This document shows positions 37,066-46,273 of a stretch of DNA of 64,000 bases, piece after piece; the stretch's first letter is position 1, and each line of letters starts with the position of its first letter. The notes beneath the pieces were generated by a model that saw nothing but the letters and a program-made list of their open reading frames with translations, was not told where the DNA came from and made no database searches. The position numbers were made by a program, and so were the translations under genes. The stretch covers positions 1-64,000 of the forward strand of contig JAHHHC010000026.1 in assembly GCA_019359515.1 (NCBI GenBank), given 5' to 3'. The stretch is from Desmonostoc vinosum HA7617-LM4 (GTDB taxonomy: Bacteria > Cyanobacteriota > Cyanobacteriia > Cyanobacteriales > Nostocaceae).

Positions 37066-38356
37066 GTTCGACGGTTATAAGCTAAAGAGCGATCGCTGTT
37101 GATTGATTAAGAATCGGCAAAAAAGTGACAAAAAACCTGAAAGTTAACTACTACATTGACCTGACGCTACAGTGTGGTAGTTTACAAAATCTCAAAAGAA
37201 AATCAAAAATCGTCTGCATGAATTTATTTTAAAGAAATTATTTAGTAGAGATAAAGTAAATATCTCCCATATTATCAGTATATAAGAATTTATTATGCTA
37301 TAAATTTTACCTTAATAGAAATAATTAATATATCTTATATGGTTAAACTTTGTTTGCTGGTGAATGTTTATCAATAAAAATACTTAAGCTTTAAGTAAGT
37401 AAATATTGCATTCAAAGTGTAGTTTTTGAAACTTTTAAATAGCAGTGTAAATCACTAGGTATTTTGCCAGTAACTTGATTTGATTTACAAAGGGATTCTT
37501 TTTTAGTTCCATCCCAAAGGATTTGACTATGATTACTGTTCAACTTTTATAACTGTCCATATGGTGCATGTAACTACCTAATGGTAGAATTATTGCACCA
37601 GGAAAGATATCTTTTATACATTAGCCATCAAATATGTTACAAACGCTACTTAAGTGTACTACCTCCACAAACCAGAAATTTATCCAACCTATACAGGGAA
37701 GTAAACACCAGAGCCAAAGTGTAGCCCAGACGGCTTTTATTAATACCACTGGCATCACCGAATTGACTGTATAGTCATATAAAAATCTACTAATCTTCGT
37801 TGCCGAAAACCATCATCATCCCAACAATAGAAAACTTAATAGTTTTGCTTGTTTTAGCTTAAGAAGCCAAACGAGGCAAAGTGAATACAATTCGGGGTTT
37901 CTAGTAAAAATTTTGATATCGGGAACTAAAGAGCATTGTTGAAAATCCTTTTGATGCATGATATGAAATGCCTTGAACTGTTTTTGAATGAAGGAGATGC
38001 GATCGCCATAATATTAAATTAAAAAAGTAAATGACCCCCTGGAGTTTTCGCCTGAGATCCTTACAGCACAAAGAACACAAAAGTAAAAAAGCTTTTGTTT
38101 TTGACTATATTACCCTTTTTAAGATTATGTTCGGATGACCCAATAATTGATAAAATCGCTAAAAAGTACAAAAATCATCCAGTTGATATGCAGTACATGC
38201 TATTTTCCGTTAACTAGAATTCTGTTTTGGGCATCGAGGTAATATATAACAATACATAAAGGTAAGTTAAATAGATGTCATCTGATAGTTTATAATGCTA
38301 GTCCTAACATTTATTAAGTAATAATTTAAATTCTGGATAACAAAAAAGAGGAATAA
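37066..38356. other. 1.3-kb gene-free AT-rich region
   Basis: No credible gene. A 46-codon frame (37634-37774, +, starting MLQTLLKCTTSTNQ) lacks a ribosome site and a recognisable family. The region is strongly AT-rich with few repeats, unlike most other gaps, and may contain decayed coding sequence or an untranslated RNA. Confidence 0.4.
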
Positions 38357-39064
38357 ATGATGAATATTATTTTTAATTTTTCGAGAGCATTGATTATCCA
38401 AGTATTTGTATTAGCTGCAATATCTAGTGTTGCGTTCGCTCAAGAAACTACCCCAGCTCAAACCACTCCGCCACCCCAAACAGATCCAGCTCAAACCACT
38501 CCGCCACCCCAAACAGATCCGGCTCAAACCACTCCAGTTGAGCCAGAACAAAAAATCACATCGAGGGTCTGCTCTCTAGATCCTGTTGAAAGCTTACTAC
38601 CTCCCCCACAAACAGAAACTACCTCGGGTAACTCTTTGCTTTCGTACCTTGCTGAACAAGGTTTCACTCAGGAAAAAGATGGTTCATGGGCCTGTTATGC
38701 AAACGACCCCAAAAAAGAAGGGCGTTACTTTACAGTTTTTAAAGTTCAAGAAACCAACGGCAGAATCATCGGTAGTTCTTTTCTCGATGAAGGCACTCTG
38801 ATTGAAGGACAAGACAACCGAAGCTTAGACTTTTTTATGCTACTCATTGAGCGTCACATGAGTAAAAGCCAACAAAATAGTCAAGGTATACGAAGGTACT
38901 TAGAAGCTTTTATTTCCTTAGTAAAGCAAGGAAAGATTAAACCGACACGCCGAGGTTTTCTTTTTGACCAACCAAGTCGTGCATTGGTTTTGTATCATAC
39001 ACTCTCAACAGGAACACTCAAGGGTACGGCAATCACAGTCAACATTAATTTATCTAAAACTTGA
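38357..39064 (+). CDS. Secreted protein with Pro/Thr repeat linker
   Basis: 235 aa; AGAGGAATAA precedes two adjacent ATGs. Signal peptide (about 1-28, ending VAFAQE). Residues 29-65 contain an 11-residue unit (PAQTTPPPQTD) repeated in tandem. The rest is a folded domain (LLSYLAEQGFTQEKDGSWACYANDPKK...) with two Cys. Family unknown. It lies 52 bp before another exported protein and is probably co-transcribed with it. Confidence 0.8.
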   Translation: MMNIIFNFSRALIIQVFVLAAISSVAFAQETTPAQTTPPPQTDPAQTTPPPQTDPAQTTPVEPEQKITSRVCSLDPVESLLPPPQTETTSGNSLLSYLAEQGFTQEKDGSWACYANDPKKEGRYFTVFKVQETNGRIIGSSFLDEGTLIEGQDNRSLDFFMLLIERHMSKSQQNSQGIRRYLEAFISLVKQGKIKPTRRGFLFDQPSRALVLYHTLSTGTLKGTAITVNINLSKT

Positions 39065-39116
39065 TGCGATCGCAGCCTGTAAGAAAGACGTGTAAATACA
39101 ATCAATTAGAGTTATC

Positions 39117-40433
39117 ATGCCGGAACAAGCTTCTTTTAGAAATATCCCCAAAATTGCGATCGTCTTCTCATCTGTAGCCGCAGTCCTGGCTGTGTGTCAA
39201 TCTGCCTCTGCACAGTTAAATGTTGGGAATCGTGGTATCCAGCCAGGACTCGAAGAAGAGTATCTGCAATACCAAATTCAGAACCCAAATCTCAACCAAA
39301 TGCGGGTAATTCCTGGATGTGAAACAGGATTTGGTCTTAGCTGTAACAAAACCGGATCGGTACTAGAGAAATTACTTGAGCAAAACGGTGGCCCTAACTA
39401 TCAAAACCTATTGCTCCGAGCAGCCGGCGGTTCTGAAAACCTCCAGAACTTCGCCGGCTATTATGGCAACAATCCCAACATTTATAAAGCCCCATACGCC
39501 TCATTTTGGAGAAATGATTCTCCAAAAGTTATGGACGGATATCAATATGTTCTGGGGCAGAATATTAGCCGCACTCCAGTAGAAGGGCTAGGAGGTGTAA
39601 CTAGAAATTTTACTTGGGCACCATATTCGGGAGTTGGGAACGCGCTTAGCCAAAGGGACGGATTGCTAAACTTAAAATTAGCCTATGGACGCGAACTTTT
39701 CACTGAAGCTGCCAAAATTCCTAATATAGAGCAGCAAATTCAACAATTGAATTTGTCGCCAGAAATGAAAAGTTTTTATTTAAGTAGACTTTCTACAGGG
39801 TTGGATGCCTTAAATTCTGGAAACAACAACCAACTCCAACAGAGCATTTTTGAACTATTATCCTATCCATATTCAGAAGATGGCGGCTTACTCGGACGCC
39901 CCATCAATGGAGTACCCCAAGAATTAAGTCAGATAACCACAGAGGGTATCCCAGGAGACATCTTAGTTAGTGATGAACCAGTAGTATTGGGCGGAGAAGA
40001 GCTAGGTCTTGATACTCCCGTAGCATCTGTAGGGGATATCTTAGCGCCGGGTAGTGCCGATGCTTTTCCACTCTGGCCATTATTTGGACTGCCTATTTTA
40101 GCTCTCCCTTTCCTCTTACTTGGAGACAATTCCTCAAACAATTCCTCAGATAATCCTTCCAATCCGCAATCTGTACCTGTTGCTAATAATGATTCGCCAG
40201 GTACTTCAGGACAGCCGAACCCTAATGACTGTCTTACCAATGGTAACGGTAGTAGCAACGGCGGCCAGGTGATTGAAGTCCCTTGTAACCCCGGTGGTGG
40301 GCCAACTCCACCAGAAGTGAAGAAGGTAGTTGAACCATCAGTGATGAAAGCACTTGTATTGCTAGTTCTGGTTTTATGTATACTTCGTTATAAACAGCGC
40401 TCTATGAAGTTGAAAGTAGGGAGTGGAGAGTAG
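39117..40433 (+). CDS. Exported protein with PEP-CTERM-like tail
   Basis: 438 aa. Signal peptide (about 1-32, AVCQSASAQ). A central domain of unknown family with a Cys pair (PGCETGFGLSC), a membrane-like segment FPLWPLFGLPILALPFLLLG (about 316-335), then a low-complexity Asn/Ser/Pro stretch and a C-terminus VVEPSVMKALVLLVLVLCIL followed by RYKQRS. The C-terminus resembles an exosortase sorting signal but lacks the canonical Pro-Glu-Pro. The stop codon is immediately followed by a half MITE (40434). Confidence 0.8.
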   Translation: MPEQASFRNIPKIAIVFSSVAAVLAVCQSASAQLNVGNRGIQPGLEEEYLQYQIQNPNLNQMRVIPGCETGFGLSCNKTGSVLEKLLEQNGGPNYQNLLLRAAGGSENLQNFAGYYGNNPNIYKAPYASFWRNDSPKVMDGYQYVLGQNISRTPVEGLGGVTRNFTWAPYSGVGNALSQRDGLLNLKLAYGRELFTEAAKIPNIEQQIQQLNLSPEMKSFYLSRLSTGLDALNSGNNNQLQQSIFELLSYPYSEDGGLLGRPINGVPQELSQITTEGIPGDILVSDEPVVLGGEELGLDTPVASVGDILAPGSADAFPLWPLFGLPILALPFLLLGDNSSNNSSDNPSNPQSVPVANNDSPGTSGQPNPNDCLTNGNGSSNGGQVIEVPCNPGGGPTPPEVKKVVEPSVMKALVLLVLVLCILRYKQRSMKLKVGSGE

Positions 40434-40476
40434 CTGACAGGCGTAGGTTTTTAATATTTGGCGTTGCTCAAAGAAC
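40434..40476 (+). mobile_element. Half copy of the MITE-like element
   Basis: CTGACAGGCGTAGG plus TTTTTAATATTTGGCGTT matches the left end of the element at 48513. The remaining half is missing. It starts at the first base after the preceding stop codon. Confidence 0.7.
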
Positions 40477-40496
40477 AGTGGGAATTACAGCAATCA

Positions 40497-41315
40497 CTAA
40501 GAGGCGTTATTAAAAACATCTTCCGCGAGTATCCAGTCGAAGAAAAGAATAGGTCGCCAATGCGTAAGAATCATTGAGAGTCCAGCCCCAGCTGCTTCAT
40601 ATCTTGCATCCAACTCGAACATATTACTTTCCGTATTTTGCCACCCTTGCTCAACATCATCTTTTAGCAGCATATCGTAAAACAGAACATCCTGTTGGTC
40701 TGCGGGATGCTTTTCTCCACGGAGTACAGCCTCCTTAAGTTTCTGCCTGGCCTTGAACGTGTAATCTTTTCGATCCAGAATTTTCATCTGTTGCTTATCA
40801 GTTTTGCGAATAATCGTAAGACTACTACTTTGTTTTTCATTATCTCTAAAGTCGATCAGGCGATCAATCTCTCTGAACTTTAGTTCCCACTTTTTACCTT
40901 CTTTAGTGTTATTTAAATATGGCCATACATGACCTGCAAGATGACGTGCTAAAGGAATTTTACAAGACCAGGCTTGAATGCTTTTTTTGACCCCTTCGGT
41001 ATTCCAATCTTGTGTTTCCTCTCCCTTGGGGGTTGTAGGGTTTTCATCATTTCTTCTTCTTTTCGCAGGCCCTTTTGTATAGCTGTCTGAATTAAAAGTT
41101 TCATCCGTAGCTTCCCCATCTTCCACACGCTTATATGTTGACGTACTATGCTTTTCTTTTTCTCCTAATTGCGGAATATTGGAGGATAGAGATGGTAATT
41201 TTGGCGGTGAGCTTCTTTCACTCAAAGGCACCGCCATCTCTTTTCTCTGTTTTTCTAATGTTTTTAAATGATCAACAACTCCTTGAAAGTTATATTTGTT
41301 TGCATCCATCGCCAT
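40497..41315 (-). CDS. Orphan protein of unknown function
   Basis: 272 aa from the ATG at 41315 (a TTG six bases upstream is possible). The N-terminal third is charged and disordered, with a nuclear-localisation-like basic cluster (KGPAKRRRNDE). The C-terminal part (about 115-272) is a compact alpha/beta domain with many Trp and Asp residues (KIPLARHLAGHVWPYL..., LTHWRPILFFDWILAEDV). I do not recognise it. It ends beside a MITE half copy and starts beside the transposase fragment and CRISPR, suggesting an accessory origin. Confidence 0.65.
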   Translation of the reverse strand: MAMDANKYNFQGVVDHLKTLEKQRKEMAVPLSERSSPPKLPSLSSNIPQLGEKEKHSTSTYKRVEDGEATDETFNSDSYTKGPAKRRRNDENPTTPKGEETQDWNTEGVKKSIQAWSCKIPLARHLAGHVWPYLNNTKEGKKWELKFREIDRLIDFRDNEKQSSSLTIIRKTDKQQMKILDRKDYTFKARQKLKEAVLRGEKHPADQQDVLFYDMLLKDDVEQGWQNTESNMFELDARYEAAGAGLSMILTHWRPILFFDWILAEDVFNNAS

Positions 41316-41413
41316 ATTCAACAGCTTCTCTTTAAACTCTATTATTAATTCTCTGCTTATCTGATTCTCATTAAGTTTGGGTAGAAGAAATTGTTCCCAG
41401 ATAAAATTGTGTT

Positions 41414-41591
41414 TCTCCTCTGGTCACTGAGGCATTTGTGGGATGGTTAGTTACCGATGGTTACGGAGCCTACAGTAATTACCCGAAACGCCAACATTGT
41501 TTGGCTCATCTTATCCGCAAAGCGATTGCTTTAACGCAGGCATTAGATAAGGAAGTAGCCGATTTAGGACAATGGCTATTAGAAGAACAAA
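41414..41591 (+). pseudogene. Transposase fragment (IS66-like)
   Basis: About 59 codons in one frame: FVGWLVTDGYGAYSNYP and RQHCLAHLIRKA, with the catalytic-side Asp (TDGYGAY) and the CLAHLIR motif of IS66-family transposases. Both ends are missing. On the right it runs straight into the first CRISPR repeat without any leader. Confidence 0.75.
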
Positions 41592-41993
41592 GTTTTAACC
41601 AACCCAAATCCCTATTAGGGATTGAAACCTGCTCAAATATGGCGCGATCGCTTTCGTCCTGGGAGTTTTAACCAACCCAAATCCCTATTAGGGATTGAAA
41701 CCACAACATCGTGCTGAAGAACAACGCAGACATTGGTTTTAACCAACCCAAATCCCTATTAGGGATTGAAACCTAGCGGCGTTAGAGACACTTGTAGACT
41801 ATAAGGTTTTAATCAACCAAAATCCCTATTAGGGATTGAAACCTGCAAAGGAACAACATCACCTCTTTTGTAATCCTGAGTTTTAATCAACCAAAATCCC
41901 TATTAGGGACTGAAACGAAAGTACTCTGGGGACGCTGATAAGAATATATCACTACAGTTTTAATCAACCCAAATCCCTATTAGGGATTGAAAC
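41592..41993 (+). CRISPR. Orphan CRISPR array, 6 repeats
   Basis: Six 37-nt repeats at 41592, 41665, 41736, 41806, 41880 and 41957, with spacers of 36, 34, 33, 37 and 40 nt. Repeats start GTTTTAA(C/T)CAACC(C/A)AA and end ATTAGGGATTGAAAC. The first three are identical and the last three carry changes (ACC to ATC, CCC to CCA, GATT to GACT). The ATTGAAAC 3' end implies transcription on the plus strand, so decay lies at the distal end as expected. No cas gene is in the window and no leader precedes repeat 1. Confidence 0.96.
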
Positions 41994-42001
41994 ACGCCCT
42001 T

Positions 42002-42244
42002 TTATGCTAAATTCCACAAGGGAGACAACACCATTTTGACGGTGTTTTCCAGCAAGGGAGGATACTTTAGCAAATTGGCATAACTTGCCTTAACTCGATC
42101 GAGTTGTTGTTTTTGGGAGTCGGTAATTTCTGGTAAGTTATCTTGCCATTCTCTCAAAAATTGCTCATCCTCAACTAATTGCAGTTCCAAGTTGGTTTCT
42201 AATTCGAGCAGAGTAATTTCTTTAGCCTGTATTGTTTGAACCAT
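42002..42244 (-). pseudogene. Truncated N-terminal fragment of a restriction-enzyme-like gene
   Basis: 80 codons. MVQTIQAKEITLLELETNLE... and DSQKQQLDRVKASYANLLKY match the start of a cyanobacterial HsdR-N-like (PD-(D/E)XK type) protein family as I remember it. The family normally continues well past VLSPL, whereas here the frame stops 8 nt before the last CRISPR repeat, so the rest was lost when the array arrived or was rearranged. Confidence 0.6.
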
Positions 42245-42271
42245 AATCCCAAAATATTTTTCTTGAACTAC

Positions 42272-44644
42272 CTACACTAGACGATCGCGTGCTGCTGCTA
42301 AGATTAAACGTTGTTCGGCACGGGCGATCGCTTGATATGTGCGCCCTACTGCTTCTGGTTCGACGGAAATGGAAGTTATGCCCCATTGCACTAATTTATC
42401 GATGATTTCTGGATAAAAGGCTGGTGCTTGGCCGCAGATTGAACAAGGAATACCTGCGTTTTTGGCTATTTCAATGAGTTTGGCGATCGCACCCATAACT
42501 GCTGGATGACGCTCATCAAACACCCCAGCTAGCTGTCCTTGTTCGCGGTCTACTCCTAGTAATAGTTGGGTTAGGTCGTTAGTACCAATCGAAATCCCAG
42601 CTACACCTGCTTTGATGTATTCTGTCATTAAAAATAGGACACTTGGCACTTCTGCCATAATCCACAGTTGAAATTGTGAGACTTCGGTTAACCCTGCTTG
42701 CTCAACTTTGCGACGGCAAAAGGTAAACTCTTCCACAGTCCGCACAAAAGGTAATAGCAGATGGATATTGCTGTATCCAGCTTGCTGTACAGTTGCTAAG
42801 GCTTTTAATTCTAATTCAAATACTGCGGGATTTCGTAAGTAGCTGAAGGTACCGCGTTCACCTAACATCGATTGTGATGCAGATTTGAAACTATCACTCA
42901 ATGATGGTAGATCTGGCGATCGCCAATCTAAAGATCGATAAAAAACTGGTCGTGGTGCGAAAGCACGAGCAAATTGCATAATTTGCTCAGACCAACGCTC
43001 TAATAATTCTGCCTGACGCCCGCTTAAAAGCCAACTATTGGGATGTTGCCCTTCGAGTATAGTTAATATCATGAGTTCTGAGCGCAACAATCCTACACCA
43101 TCCACAGGTAGATTTTGCACTTGCTCTATCAAGCTGGGCTGACTCAAGTTAACCAGTAATTGAGTAGCAATCACAGGTAGATGCAGAGTTACGGCAGGAT
43201 GAGGAGTTACAGCTATGGAGTGATGAGGAGAAAGAGAACTGTTTGCCCCTCTCTCCCTCTGTTTCTCTTTTACTGTGCTAATTTCCCAATCTTCCACTCT
43301 TTCACTCTCCCAATCTTCCCCGTTTTCTCTAATGCGATAAACCTCTCCCCTTTCGCCATCTACTAATAGCCGTTCCCCAGTTTGAATGAGGGTTGTAGCA
43401 GATGTTGCACTTACTACTGCTGCGATTCCCAATTCTCTAGCCAGAATTGCAGCGTGACTGGTTAATCCTCCATATTCTGTGATAATACCACTAACTTGTT
43501 GCAATAAAGGTAGCCAATCAGGTGTGATATTTGGTACTACTAAAATCACTCCTTTAGGTAGTTGTTCTGGCTTGAGGGGTGAACTGATGACATGAGCGAT
43601 CGCAATGACACGTCCCCGACTAGCCCCTAATCCTTTGATAAAGTATAAATTGGGTGCTAGTTGGGGAAAGCTAACTTGCGTCAGATAAAGTTTGGCAGAG
43701 GAAGCTTGCTGGACAATAGTCCATTTAATAGTGAAGGTTTTACCTAGTTCTGTTGCTAGTTGATTTCCTAGATTAATTACTTGTTGGAGATATTCTTCTG
43801 ATAAAGCGGACTGTTTTTGTTGAGCTTCTGTGAGTAAATAGGTAGCCAAACAAGTTGTATTTGGCGTTAGTACTGAGTTTGACAAAGATGCTGTATTTTC
43901 AACTCGATAAGCCAGCATTTTATTGCCTAGCTGTTGCTCTAATACAACTCCAGTCTCCTTTTGAATATAGTAAACGTCTGGCAGGACTTCGCCATAGGTA
44001 ATCGCTACTCCTAAGCCCCATGTCGCTTCGATTTCCCACCCAGAGGAGTTGGCATTTAATAAACCACTGGCGATCGCATTCTCTACAGGTTGCACCAACA
44101 CCGCCAAATTAATTTGTTGCAGGTCAATCCCTGCTCGTTGCCAATATAATAAGCTTCTGGCGCGAAATAGTTGACTCCATGTAGTCTTTAATGCTTGAGC
44201 GATCGCGTGCTGATTATAGCTACAAAATACTGACTCCAACAACCCCGATACTTTCTCCATTCCTGGGAAATTTGACGATACCGCCAGAGTAGGCCGAAAA
44301 ATCAAGCCATCAGCTTGCCATTGTTGAGCTGCGTTGAAAATTGTATTCACCCACTCTAGTGGTATAGTTCCAGAGAGAATTTCCCGACGTAAGCGGCCAG
44401 CCACTTGCTGGAGTTGACGCCAATTAGCTACATCTAGGTGCAGCGAAGAATGAGGTAAATCAGCGATTAATGACTCTGAACTATTGAGCGTTTCTAAAAA
44501 TTGTTGCAAAATTTCCGCCGAAACTACAAAACCAGGTACCACGGGATAACCATGCTGGATGATTCTGCTCAAGTAAAACGCTTTGTCACCTACTTTGGTG
44601 CGGTCTTGTAGTTTAATTTGATCTAGCCAGTAGAGTTTATCCAC
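42272..44644 (-). CDS. PEP synthase-like protein (PpsA family)
   Basis: 790 aa. N-terminal PEP/pyruvate-binding (ATP-grasp) domain (about 1-330; DKAFYLSRIIQHGYPVVPGF), a swivelling domain with phosphorylated His in GGLTSHAAILARELG (about 395-409), and a C-terminal TIM barrel (about 500-785) with GVGLLRSE, GTNDLTQLLLGVDRE and CSICGQAP. It makes or uses phosphoenolpyruvate, but is divergent from canonical PpsA. Residues about 435-490 are a low-complexity insertion (DWESERVEDWE..., HHSIAVTPHPAV) encoded by a repeat-like DNA block at about 43180-43330 that keeps the frame. Confidence 0.9.
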   Translation of the reverse strand: MDKLYWLDQIKLQDRTKVGDKAFYLSRIIQHGYPVVPGFVVSAEILQQFLETLNSSESLIADLPHSSLHLDVANWRQLQQVAGRLRREILSGTIPLEWVNTIFNAAQQWQADGLIFRPTLAVSSNFPGMEKVSGLLESVFCSYNQHAIAQALKTTWSQLFRARSLLYWQRAGIDLQQINLAVLVQPVENAIASGLLNANSSGWEIEATWGLGVAITYGEVLPDVYYIQKETGVVLEQQLGNKMLAYRVENTASLSNSVLTPNTTCLATYLLTEAQQKQSALSEEYLQQVINLGNQLATELGKTFTIKWTIVQQASSAKLYLTQVSFPQLAPNLYFIKGLGASRGRVIAIAHVISSPLKPEQLPKGVILVVPNITPDWLPLLQQVSGIITEYGGLTSHAAILARELGIAAVVSATSATTLIQTGERLLVDGERGEVYRIRENGEDWESERVEDWEISTVKEKQRERGANSSLSPHHSIAVTPHPAVTLHLPVIATQLLVNLSQPSLIEQVQNLPVDGVGLLRSELMILTILEGQHPNSWLLSGRQAELLERWSEQIMQFARAFAPRPVFYRSLDWRSPDLPSLSDSFKSASQSMLGERGTFSYLRNPAVFELELKALATVQQAGYSNIHLLLPFVRTVEEFTFCRRKVEQAGLTEVSQFQLWIMAEVPSVLFLMTEYIKAGVAGISIGTNDLTQLLLGVDREQGQLAGVFDERHPAVMGAIAKLIEIAKNAGIPCSICGQAPAFYPEIIDKLVQWGITSISVEPEAVGRTYQAIARAEQRLILAAARDRLV

Positions 44645-45151
44645 TCAATTTGTTTAGTTGTCAGTTGTCAGTTGTCAGTCGGTGCGATGGTGGAGCAAAT
44701 TCTCTTTATTAGTGTCTCTTATTGAAAATAAGAGGTTCAGCGGTTCAATCATGTTGTGCATTTAGTGATATTCTATTTAATTATTGAGTGTATGATTAAA
44801 TTTAGCAATTTGAGGTAAAATTTCCTCAGTTAATAGTCTTTAAGGTTAAAATACTTGTTTAACAAGCTTCAAAGTCATATTGCTGCCTGATCTGTTTTCT
44901 TATCCTCCCTGTTCTCTGCTTCTACTCTACGGGAAGCTGCTTCTCTATGAGACGCTACGCGAATACATCTAAATATGGTTCGTTTTTTTACCTATTAAAA
45001 TTGAATTGCTAGACTACGAGATTGTAAATAGCTTAGTTTTGCGTGTTTAACTCGAATTAAAAAAAAGATTGTGCCATTCTCAGTATATTTTGACAAACAA
45101 ATTCCTTTTTAAGCTATTATATTAGACTACCTATTATATTTAGAATTAGCA
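44645..45151. other. 507-bp divergent intergenic region
   Basis: Contains a short TTGTCAG tandem (44657-44678) and a repeat fragment near 44928-44972 (CTACGGGAAGCTGC, GAGACGCTACGCG) related to the 75-bp repeat. AT-rich otherwise; no gene seen. Confidence 0.5.
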
Positions 45152-45610
45152 TTGTCCACTACTTACTACCTTTCAAGTAATGATTGGCTAAATATTAGCA
45201 TCAGACTGGGTACTGCTTTGCTTATTGGAGCAATAATTGGTTTAGAGCGAGAAGTTAGACATAAACCAGCTGGTTTAAGAACCCACATGCTAGTAAGTCT
45301 TGGTTCAGCCATATTCACTGTTATACCTTTAGCAAGTGGACTAGTAGAATCTCATCTTGATCCTCTTAGCCGTGTAATTCAGGGTATTGCAGCAGGTGTG
45401 GGATTTCTTGGCGCTGGAGAAATTGTCCGTGAGTCTTCCCAACAATCGCAACACATGGAAATCAGAGGATTGACATCAGCTGCGGCTATTTGGGTATCGG
45501 CTGCTTTAGGTGTTGCTGCTGGATGTGGTTTATGGCAAGTAGGGCTAATTGGTGCGCTGCTAACTTTTGTAGTTCTCAACCTGTTTAAAAAGTTGATAAG
45601 ACATAATTAA
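45152..45610 (+). CDS. MgtC/SapB family membrane protein
   Basis: 152 aa with a TTG start. Hydrophobic helices around 18-33, 48-66, 75-95 and 107-145. The signature GLEREVRHKPAGLRTHMLVSLGSA is diagnostic of MgtC/SapB. These proteins influence Mg2+ homeostasis and ATP synthase or c-di-GMP-related stress responses; the exact role in cyanobacteria is not settled. It lacks the soluble C-terminal domain of longer homologues. Confidence 0.93.
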   Translation: MSTTYYLSSNDWLNISIRLGTALLIGAIIGLEREVRHKPAGLRTHMLVSLGSAIFTVIPLASGLVESHLDPLSRVIQGIAAGVGFLGAGEIVRESSQQSQHMEIRGLTSAAAIWVSAALGVAAGCGLWQVGLIGALLTFVVLNLFKKLIRHN

Positions 45611-45756
45611 ATAATTCGTAATTCGTAATTCGTAATGACGCTCGAGGACTCGCTAACGCTACGCTAACGTAATTCGTAATGACGCGACGCTCGTACCGAC
45701 GCTCGATGACTCGCTAACGCTACCGCTTCGCTAACGCTAACGTAATTCGTAATTAA
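45611..45756. repeat. TAATTCG/GCTAACGC repeat mosaic
   Basis: AATTCGTAATTCGTAATTCG followed by alternating GACGCTCG, GACTCGCTAACGC and GCTAACGTAATTCG blocks. Same family as 18001-18075 and 29192-29336. It starts directly after the MgtC stop. Confidence 0.8.
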
Positions 45757-46273
45757 GTTTTGTGTTGGGGATTTACTTGATCTTATTGTTATGCATCGAA
45801 ATAGGTAACAGCAAATAGAAAAACTGTTCTCTGTTGCCTTTGCAATAGGATTATGATTAGTTATTGATATTTGTTAAATAATATTAATAACAAAAGAGAT
45901 ATTTTAAGATAATGTCAATGAACTTGATATAAAAAAGTATCAAAGCCGACCAAAAACAGGCATAATCTTTAACAAGACAAAACAATAAAAACCATCAACT
46001 GGGATTAAATTGAATGTCAATAAGTTGCTCAAACTTCAGGGGAGAGTTCGCAAAATAAAGACTCTGGTGTAGTAAACCTGAAGCAGCAAGTAACTGGGAA
46101 TTGGGAATTGGGAATTGGGAATTGTCATTAATCATTGATTTTTTCTTTGCGTCTTTGCGTTCCTCTCATCCCCCTCATCTTCCCCAATTCCCATTACCCT
46201 TAATCCCCACTCCTGGAGGGAGTGCGGGCCCCGAGTTCCCCAGTCCCCAACGTTTAGTGATGAGAAGGCGTAG
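45757..46273. other. Intergenic region before glycogen phosphorylase
   Basis: Holds a TTGGGAA heptamer array (46095-46123) and, at about 46201-46230, the third copy of the GC palindrome unit (TAATCCCCACTCCTGG...). The rest is AT-rich and would hold the glgP promoter. No gene seen. Confidence 0.55.

Noticed and set aside
37634..37774. 46-codon frame as a possible RiPP precursor
   Set aside because: No ribosome site, leader motif or modifying gene nearby.
41592..41993. Active CRISPR-Cas system
   Set aside because: No cas genes and no leader in the window; array only.
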